Origin: Aphelenchoides besseyi
Lineage: Eukaryota > Nematoda > Chromadorea > Rhabditida > Aphelenchoididae
Direction of reading: 5' to 3'
NCBI GenBank assembly: GCA_024699855.1
Contig: JAMPIQ010000007.1
Location: 40,915 to 104,914 of the forward strand
DNA: 64,000 nt
Both the position numbers and the translations under genes were made by a program. The notes beneath the pieces were generated by a model. It was given only the letters and a program-made list of their open reading frames with translations, searched no databases and had not been told where the DNA came from. Shown piece after piece: positions 57,607 to 64,000 of this stretch (position 1 is its first letter; each line of letters opens with the position of its first letter).

Positions 57607-58488
57607 TTAAAGCTTGAGGCCGTCAACGCTCACGACGCCGAAAGGATTGAATTTATATTCGTCCTCCTCATACCGTGTGTGTCGTCGGCGAGGGAGGCGC
57701 GACGGCCCTTCAGTGTGGCTTCAACGCCTTCACGCGCCATTTGCTCGGCGATATCGTCTATCAAGGCGGCTATCTTCAGTTGTTGGGCGTTCGTCGATGG
57801 CTGGTCTTGGTCTTTTTTGGTGAAGCGTATCTGCACATCGGGCAGGCCGATCAGGTGAAACCCAACGCTCGTCATGCCTTCGGCATCGTCTCCTATGGGG
57901 CGGCGTGCGAAAGCCAGACGACAGGTTCTGGCAAGCGCCATCCCGTCATCGGCCGCCGCCTCGCCCACGCGACTGCTCGTAAAGCTGCTTCCAGCGCCTC
58001 GCGCCATGGGCGACGCCCGCACTTTCACCCTTCACGGCGACAGCGCCGTGATCGAGCATGTGCTGTACGAATCTGAGGGCCTTTGCGGATGTCTTCACGG
58101 CTGTTTCGGCATCCATGGATGGGCTGAGCACATAAAGAACCGAGCCGTGCGTGGCGACGGCTGCCTCATCCTCCGGCTGGTAGGCATCGGGGTCGACGCG
58201 ATCCCAGCAGACATTGAACGAGCGTTCCATCCGGTCGTCCGGCTCATCCTGTGAATAATCCTCGTCGAGACTGAAATCGGGCGCAAAATCATCGATGGCG
58301 GCGCGGGCGCTCTTCTGCAGCGCCGCCAGCCCATTTTTCGTGCCAAGAAAGCAGAGGATATGCCGGGGTTTGTATTCGGAACGGGATTCGGCAAAGGCCG
58401 CAGGCTTGCCCGATGCTGCGCCGAGAGACGGCCTTGCCAGCACAAGGCCGCCCAGAAATGCGAGAACGCCACGACGCCCGGAATTCAT
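57607..58488 (-). CDS. Exported hypothetical protein, DUF4261-like (frameshifted)
   Basis: Start MNSGRRGVLAFLGGLVLARP, a twin-arginine-like signal peptide. The body has RSEYKPRHILCFLGTKNGLA, a very acidic stretch (SLDEDYSQDEPDDRME) and VLYVLSPSMDAETAVKTSAK. Shifts near 57990 and 57665 lead through VGFHLIGLPDVQIRFTKKDQ to an end at 57607 with GVVSVDGLKL. The architecture resembles DUF4261-type proteins, but this match is from memory and not firm. It is monocistronic and convergent with the lacI-type gene. Confidence 0.5.
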
Positions 58489-58652
58489 TCAATACCCCCA
58501 AGGTTTCCATCGACAGGACGAGGGGGTTTTACACCGGCATATATCATTCCGGCCATATCGCCGTTGATGTTTTTTAGCGTTCCAGCAGTCGCGGTGCAGG
58601 GCGGAGGCACACTCACGGTCCGCAGGATCAGCCTTCGGACTGCGCTGCCGCG

Positions 58653-59048
58653 TCAGCCGCCATATTGGTCATCTGTCACCTGTTCCATCCAGTCCACCAC
58701 CTTGCCATCCTTGACCTCCTGAAGTGCAATATGGGTCATGGCGACATCGGGTGCGGCCCCGTGCCAGTGCCTTTCGCCCGGCGCGAACCAGACGGTATCG
58801 CCGGGGCGGATTTCCTCCACCGGGCCGCCTTCGCGCTGCGCCCGGCCGAGGCCGGAAACCACAATCAGGGTCTGGCCGAGGGGATGGGTGTGCCAGGCGG
58901 TGCGGGCGCCGGGTTCGAAGGTGACCTGAGCGCCCTGAACCCGCTCGGTATCAAAGGGGTTGAAGAGGGGATCGATGCGGACCTGCCCCGTGAACCATGC
59001 CTCCGGGCCTTTCGCCGATGCCCGTGTTCCTGCGCGCAATATTTCCAT
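58653..59048 (-). CDS. Cupin protein similar to metal-dependent (R)-hydroxynitrile lyases
   Basis: This intact 131-residue protein starts [20 protein letters not shown]. It is a single small cupin: [20 protein letters not shown] gives two histidines plus Gln of the metal site, and [20 protein letters not shown] the second motif. The sequence closely resembles bacterial Mn-dependent cupin hydroxynitrile lyases such as the Granulicella type, which split or make mandelonitrile in vitro. The physiological role of such cupins is usually unknown. The frame extends to 59186 but similarity begins at 59048. Confidence 0.75.
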   Translation of the reverse strand: MEILRAGTRASAKGPEAWFTGQVRIDPLFNPFDTERVQGAQVTFEPGARTAWHTHPLGQTLIVVSGLGRAQREGGPVEEIRPGDTVWFAPGERHWHGAAPDVAMTHIALQEVKDGKVVDWMEQVTDDQYGG

Positions 59049-59272
59049 TGGTCGTTCTCCTGATGGCTGACTCGAGGCGATTTGAAGCGGGGAATCCTCC
59101 CATTGTCCACAGTGAAATGAAAATCGCCGTGATCTGTCGGCCAAGGGCGTTTTCCGAAGCTCCGTGCCGCGTTGGTTTTGGCCCATGTCGCGATTTTTTC
59201 AAGCCTTTTCCGTAGGTAGGAACTGCTCATCCGCCACCGTTCCACACCCTGCGATAAAAATTATTCTCGGGA

Positions 59273-59321
59273 TTGACTCGTTTATGAAAACGGTTACATT
59301 TGCCGATGTAAACGGTTTCAT
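59273..59321 (+). promoter_or_regulatory. Promoter with tandem LacI operators before the ribose-type ABC operon
   Basis: TTGACT at 59273-59278 and TACATT at 59295-59300 (16-bp spacer) form a good promoter. Operator 1, ATGAAAACGGTTACAT (59284-59299), covers the spacer and -10 box. Operator 2, ATGTAAACGGTTTCAT (59306-59321), lies just downstream. The two are near-inverted copies of each other, spaced 22 bp centre to centre (two helical turns). This is a classic double-operator repression layout. Confidence 0.75.
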
Positions 59322-59354
59322 TAGTTAAAAACCGTGCTTGGAGGAGCAAATTTC

Positions 59355-60377
59355 ATGTTTAGACATTTGATGGCTGCTGCCGCGATGGTGCTGGCGGCGG
59401 GCACGTCGGCGCATGCCCAGGAGCAGAGCTTCAAGATCGGTCTTTCCAATTCTTTCGTCGGCAGCGAATGGCGCACGCAGATGATCGAAGAGGCTCAGGC
59501 GGCCGCCAAAGCCTGGGGCGAAAAGGGCGTCAAGGTTGAGGTTGTCGTTCAGAGCGGCAATGTCGATGTGCAGGGACAGATCGGTCATATCCGCAATTTC
59601 ATGAACCAGGGCGTCGATGCGATCCTCATCAATCCCGGCAGCCCGACGGCCTTCGATCCGATCTTCGCGCAGGCCAAGGCGCGCAATATTCTCGTCATCG
59701 CAACCGACGCCGAAGTGTCCTCGAAGGATGCGATCTATGTCGGCATCGACCAAAAGGCATGGGCGGCGCAATCCGCGCAATGGCTTGCGGATGCGCTGAA
59801 GGGCAAGGGAAGCGTCGTCGCCATCAACGGCATCGCCGGCAACCCCCGCCAACGAAGCCCGCGTTGCCGGTTATCGCGAAGTGTTCAAGAAATACCCTGA
59901 CATCAAGGTGCTGAACGAAGCCAATGCGAGCTGGGATCAGGCGCAGGGCCAGCAGGCCATGCAGAACCTTCTCGCCACCTATCCCGATATCAGCGGTGTG
60001 TGGGTGCAGGACGGCATGGCGGACGGCGCATGGCGCGCCATCGAAGTCGCCGGCAAGACCAAGGACATTGCCGCGACCGGTGAAATCCGCAAGGACTTCA
60101 TGACCCGCTGGGAAAAGGAAAGTTCAATTCCGGCGCTTCGGTCAATCCTCCGGGTGTCATGGCCAGTGCGCTCAACGTCGCGGTCCTGAAGCTGCAGGGC
60201 AAGGAATTCAAGGACGGCATTTTCGGCGGCACCTATGGTAACGCCATCTATATTCCGATCCCCTTCGTCAGCAATGACAACCTTGCCGACAACATCAAGG
60301 CTGCCGATGGCAAGCCGGGCTACTGGTCCGTCACGGCGACCGTGACGCCGGAGCAGGCTGGCGAGTTCTTCAAGTAA
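59355..60377 (+). CDS. Sugar-binding protein of ribose-type ABC importer (two frameshifts)
   Basis: Start MFRHLMAAAAMVLAAGTSAH behind GGAGGAG, a Sec signal peptide cut after AHA. The mature part QSFKIGLSNSFVGSEWRTQM opens a Peripla_BP_4 (ribose-type) protein, with NFMNQGVDAILINPGSPTAF and IFAQAKARNILVIATDAEV. Shifts near 59845 (CCCC) and 60118 (AAA) interrupt the frame; it resumes NEARVAGYREVFKKYPDIKV and ends at 60377. Restored length about 340 residues. It binds a sugar or sugar-like ligand in the periplasm. Confidence 0.82.
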
Positions 60378-60384
60378 GAGCCGT

Positions 60385-60413
60385 TTCGGGTCGGCGGCGA
60401 ACGCCGGCCCGAA
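60385..60413 (+). other. Intercistronic stem-loop after the ribose-type binding-protein gene
   Basis: A 12-bp stem (TTCGGGTCGGCG with CGCCGGCCCGAA, one G-U pair) with a GCGAA loop begins 8 bp after the stop codon and precedes the ATPase gene by 67 bp. It is followed by no T-run. Position and strength fit an mRNA-stabilising hairpin protecting the binding-protein transcript. Confidence 0.6.
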
Positions 60414-60480
60414 CCACAATTTCGAGTGCGGACCGGGCCTTGGCCATCCGCCTGTGACAAGCATTATTCGGGGACATGCG

Positions 60481-61981
60481 ATGGCGAACGCTTTGGAAGC
60501 GGGCCGGCATAACGAAGAATTTTGGCGCGGTACGCGCGCTTTCCGACGGCAGGCTGACGGTTGGTCGCGGTGAAATTCACGCGCTTCTGGGCGCCAATGG
60601 CTGCGGCAAGAGCACGCTCTGCAAGATCGTTGCGGGCGCGGTCGCGCCGACCAGCGGCACGATCAGGTTCAATGGCGAAGACGTGCGCTTCAAAAGCCCG
60701 CGGGACGCCGAAAATGCCGGTATTGCGCTGTTTTATCAGGAACTCAGCCTCGTTCCACAGCTTTCGGTCGCCAATAATATCTTTCTCGGCCGCGAGCCGA
60801 AACGCGGCATCTTTGTCGACGGCAAGGCGCTGAAGGCCGAAGCGGCGAGGCTGATCGCGCTGTTCGATGGCGTGGCTGGCGAAGGCCTGGAGCCGGATGC
60901 AATCGTCGGCAATCTGCCGCCAGATCAGCGCCAGCTCGTCGAAATCCTCAAGGTCTTCGCGCAGAATGCCAGCCTGATGATCATGGACGAGGCGACGGCG
61001 GCGCTCGATGGCCGCCAGTCCCCAGCGTTTTTTCGAGATACTCCGGGCCAAGAAGGCGGACGGTGTCTCCACCATTATGATTTCCCACCCGTCTCGACGA
61101 GGTTTTCACCGTCTGCGACCGCATCACCGTGATGCGCAACGGCGCGACGATTTCCGAACTCGATACGGCAGCCACCACCCGTGAGGCCGTCGTCCATGAC
61201 ATGGTCGGCGATGTTCGGGGCCGCTCCTGCCCGTCAAAACGGGCGTTCGGCTGCTGCGCCGAGCCTGAAGCTTACGGATGTTGCGGGTGAGGGCGTTCGC
61301 GGTGTCACTCTCGAAGCCTATCCGGGCGAAATCGTCGGTCTGGCCGGTCTGCAAGGTCAGGGCCAGTCGGCCTTGCTGAAGGGTCTTTTCGGTGCCAACC
61401 CATTTGCCTCAGGCCAAATCCGGTTTGAGGGTCGTGAAATCACCATCGGCAAGCCTTCGGAGGCGGTTCACAGTGGTTTTGCCTATGTCTCTCTGGCGAC
61501 CGCGGCCGTGACGCTTCCCTTCAGGGCCGGTCGATCTTCGAAAATCTCGTCGCGGCGCTGATGGTGCGCGAAAAGATGCGGCTGGTCCGTCCTGCGACGC
61601 TGAAAACCGCGCGTGCAGAAGGTCGCGGACGACATGAAGACGAAGTTCGCCGGCCTCGATATGCCGATCGGCACGCTTTCGGGCGGCAACCAGCAGAAGA
61701 TCTTCATCTCCCGCTGGCTCGCCACCGCGCCGAAACTGCTGCTTCTCGACGATCCGACCAAGGGCATCGATCTTGGCGCGAAGGCCGATCTCTTCGCCCT
61801 GATGCGGCAACAGGCCGATGCCGGCGCGACCATCCTTCTTTATTCCTCGGAGGATGCGGAAATCCTCGAATATGCCGACCGCATTCTTGTGTTCAACGGT
61901 GGACGCATTTCTGCGGAACTGACCGGAGCCGACATGACATCCGTAAACATGACCCGCGCCGCCTATGGAGATGCCGCATGA
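60481..61981 (+). CDS. Ribose-type ABC ATPase with two nucleotide-binding domains (several frameshifts)
   Basis: Start at 60481 (MANALEAG), with a shift near 60507. The first domain has HALLGANGCGKSTLCKIVAG (Walker A), FYQELSLVPQLSVANNIFLG, LPPDQRQLVEILKVFAQN and LMIMDEATAALDG. After shifts near 61020 and 61090 come SHRLDEVF-type and RITVMRNGATIS segments. After another near 61225 the second domain begins (IVGLAGLQGQGQSALLKGLF). After shifts near 61490 and 61605 it ends with LSGGNQQKIFISRWLATAPK, LLLLDDPTKGIDLGAKADL. Restored length about 500 residues, as in RbsA. The stop overlaps the permease start (ATGA). Confidence 0.78.
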
Positions 61982-62925
61982 GCGCCTCCCCGGTTTTCTG
62001 CGCAGGCAGCCATGGGTCATCACCCTCGTCGTATTAGCGCTTCTCGTCGCCGTGAACACGTTTCTGCAACCCTCCTTCGTTCAGCGCTTCCGTGCTGCAA
62101 TCGAACCTGACGACGTTTCTACCGCTGATCCTGGTCGCCATTGGCCAGACCTATGTCATTCTGGCGGGCGATATCGATCTGTCGGTCGGCAGCATCGTGG
62201 CGCTTGCCAATGTCGTCACCGTCAGCGTCATCGCAGCACTCGGCGGCACGACGGGCGCCGTCTTCGCCGGCATGGCGGCGGGTGCAGCTGTCGGGCTGCT
62301 GTGTGGACTGGTCAATGGCCTTTTCATATCCGGCCTGCGCTTCCAGCCAATCGTCACCACCTTCGCAACCGGCATCATCTTCGCCGGGCTGGCGATCTGG
62401 GTGCTGCCACAGGCGGGCCTTCCGGTGCCGGAAGCCTATTGGCAGACCTATTCCGGCAGCTTCATCGGCTTGCCCTTCGTGCTGTGGGTGCTGATTGGGG
62501 GCATTGCCTTCACCCTCATCGTGTCGCGCATTCCGTTTCATACGCACCTGTTGGCCGTCGGCGGCAATCGCACCGGTGCCTTCCAGACGGGTCTGCGCCT
62601 CTCGGGTATCCGCATCGGCGCATACATGATCTCCGGCCTGTTCTCGGCGCTGGCAGCGCTGTGCCTGACGGGAGAGACGGCCTCGGGCGATCCGCTGCTC
62701 GGTGCAAGTCTGGCGTTGTCTTCCATCTCGGCCGTGGTTCTGGGCGGCACCGCACTTTCGGGCGGTTTCGGCAGCTCGACAGGGTCGATTGCCGGCGCGC
62801 TGGTGCTCGGCATGATCGGCAATGTGATTTTCTTTGCGGGCCTGCCCTTCGAGTACCAGACACTGGTGCAGGGTTTGATCGTGCTGACGGCGCTGGCCGG
62901 CGGTGTTCTGGTGACGAGGCGTTGA
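61978..62925 (+). CDS. Ribose-type ABC permease 1 (N-terminal frameshifts)
   Basis: Start at 61978, overlapping the ATPase stop. After a shift near 61990 the N-terminus reads LPGFLRRQPWVITLVVLALL; after a second near 62085 the frame is intact (SNLTTFLPLILVAIGQTYVI). RbsC-family marks are LAGDIDLSVGSIVALANVVT, VNGLFISGLRFQPIVTTFAT and the C-terminal AVVLGGTALSGGFGSSTGSI. It forms the inner-membrane channel with the next permease. Confidence 0.82.
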
Positions 62926-62926
62926 T

Positions 62927-63895
62927 ATGACCAATCCCGGCTTGCAAATCAAAACCCTCCTCACCGATCCCCTGACTATCGCCATTGGCGCATCGGTCTT
63001 CCTGCTGCTGGTCGGCGAATTGTTGTCGCCCGGCTTCGCACAGGGCTCGCAGATTGTGCGGCTGCTGACGATTGCCGCCATTCTCGGCATTGTCGCGGCG
63101 GGCCAGAACCTTGTCATCCTCGGCGGGCGTGAAGGCATCGACCTTTCCGTCGGCGCGATGATTTCGCTCGGCGCCGTCCTTGCCGGCAATATGATGAACG
63201 GCCAGAATGCGGGCATTCCGCTTGCCATTCTCGTTGCAGGCGGCATCCCCTTCCTGATCGGCCTCATCAACGGCCTCGGCATCACCTTCGTGCGCATTCC
63301 GCCGTTGGTCATGACGCTTGGCATGACGGCGGTTATTCAGGGTGGGCTGGTCGTCTATTCGCAGGGCGTTCCATCAGGTGCGGCCGCACCCCTGCTGGCG
63401 GGCTTCATCAACCGGCCGCTCATCTTCGGCATTCCCGGCGTGCTTTTCGTCTGGCTGGGCATCGCCGCGATCATGCTGTTCGTGCTGCGCCGCACTGCCT
63501 TCGGTTTCGCCATTTATGCCATCGGCTCGAACGAGCGGGCGGCGACGCTCACCGGATTGCCCGTTTCGCTCATCCGCACGCTGCTTTATGGCCTTTCCGG
63601 CCTGTTTGCCGGGCTGACCGGGGTGTGCGTCATCGGTTACACCGGCACGTCCTTCATCTCCGTCGGTGACCAATATGTGCTTCCGTCGATCATCGCGGTC
63701 GTCATCGGCGGCACTTCGCTTGCCGGCGGTGCGGGCGGATATGTCGGAACCATGGCCGGGGCTGTTGCGCTCACCATTCTGCAAAGCGTACTGATAACGC
63801 TCAACCTCGATGTATGGGCACGGCAGATCATATTCGGTGTCACGTTGCTAGCGCTGATGCTGCTTTATGGCCGCCAAAAGCAGTTGCGTGTGTGA
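62927..63895 (+). CDS. Ribose-type ABC permease 2
   Basis: This intact 322-residue RbsC-family inner-membrane permease starts MTNPGLQIKTLLTDPLTIAI one base after the first permease. Family blocks are VILGGREGIDLSVGAMISLG, GLINGLGITFVRIPPLVMTL, AIYAIGSNERAATLTGLPVS and AVVIGGTSLAGGAGGYVGTM. Two different RbsC-like permeases suggest a heterodimeric channel, as in several rhizobial sugar importers. Confidence 0.9.
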   Translation: MTNPGLQIKTLLTDPLTIAIGASVFLLLVGELLSPGFAQGSQIVRLLTIAAILGIVAAGQNLVILGGREGIDLSVGAMISLGAVLAGNMMNGQNAGIPLAILVAGGIPFLIGLINGLGITFVRIPPLVMTLGMTAVIQGGLVVYSQGVPSGAAAPLLAGFINRPLIFGIPGVLFVWLGIAAIMLFVLRRTAFGFAIYAIGSNERAATLTGLPVSLIRTLLYGLSGLFAGLTGVCVIGYTGTSFISVGDQYVLPSIIAVVIGGTSLAGGAGGYVGTMAGAVALTILQSVLITLNLDVWARQIIFGVTLLALMLLYGRQKQLRV

Positions 63896-63898
63896 CAG

Positions 63899-64000
63899 AT
63901 GAGCAAAGACCAAGGTTCGAATATCAGGGAAGTGGCAGCTCTCGCGGGCGTTTCCATCGCGACCGTATCGCGGGCGCTGCAGCAAACCCGACAAGGTTCG
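63899..64000 (+). CDS. LacI family transcriptional regulator (partial, runs off the right edge)
   Basis: The gene starts MSKDQGSNIREVAALAGVSI, followed by ATVSRAL, a clear LacI helix-turn-helix. The last codons are affected by an extra base in CAAACCC near 63985. It follows the permease stop by 3 bp and so is co-transcribed with the importer. It is the best candidate for the protein that binds the tandem operators at 59284-59321. The rest lies outside the window. Confidence 0.75.
   Translation, partial: MSKDQGSNIREVAALAGVSIATVSRALQQTRQGS

Noticed and set aside
62119..63324. 401-codon minus-strand open frame
   Set aside because: Antisense to the two ribose-type permeases; no recognisable motif.

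Overview
The window looks like chromosome or megaplasmid DNA from a member of the Rhizobiaceae, most likely Agrobacterium or Rhizobium. This is inferred from the many ABC and TTT uptake operons each paired with a LacI, LysR or TetR regulator, an IS407-group IS3 element, and a vgrG - DUF4123 - effector - immunity - PAAR cassette laid out like the type VI (T6SS) vgrG loci of Agrobacterium. No rRNA, tRNA or CRISPR array was found. More than half of the genes carry one or more single-base frameshifts, very often in homopolymer runs (for example C7 near 7995, C6 near 19805, G7 near 25406, T7 near 41985, A7 near 44826). Much of this probably reflects draft sequence quality, so broken genes are annotated over their full span as one gene.

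Layout. 1-8148: a minus-strand operon encoding a PotABCD-type ABC importer, a nucleoside/methylthioadenosine phosphorylase and XdhC/MobA-like molybdoenzyme maturation proteins, with a divergent LacI regulator and an 18-bp palindromic operator. 8578-20452: a TetR gene with a candidate operator, then a long plus-strand operon with an amidohydrolase, a complete Pot-type importer, a complete Liv-type importer, a GAF protein and a second amidohydrolase cut by an IS3-family element (20453-21738). 21832-22505: a Phd/VapC toxin-antitoxin pair. 22678-29204: talarate/galactarate-type catabolism (LysR, enolase-superfamily dehydratase, LacI, TctCBA transporter). 29349-33578: accessory genes (DUF2161, cytochrome c remnant, DUF899, HTH regulator, beta-propeller). 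33777-35502: remains of a two-partner-secretion/contact-dependent-inhibition locus. 35659-43299: a secreted hypothetical protein, a tandem AP2-domain protein and the T6SS cassette with a WHH nuclease effector, a SUKH-type immunity protein and a CDC123-like ATP-grasp protein. 43349-45324: a GGDEF-EAL protein. 45668-48858: an operon of three phosphatases with unrelated folds. 48891-57593: a Ugp-like sugar ABC operon with a TIM-barrel isomerase and a Gfo/Idh/MocA oxidoreductase, and LacI genes at both ends. 57607-59048: a DUF4261-like secreted protein and a hydroxynitrile-lyase-like cupin. 59355-64000: a ribose-type ABC importer behind a promoter with tandem LacI operators, ending in the start of another LacI gene.

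How it works together: most of the window is a set of self-contained catabolic uptake cassettes, each with its importer, one or two enzymes and a local repressor whose operator can be seen in several cases. Between them lies an interbacterial-competition segment (CDI remnant plus T6SS cassette, 33.8-43.3 kb). The most interesting single gene is the CDC123/D123-like protein at 42185-42974, placed between the immunity gene and the PAAR gene of the T6SS cassette.
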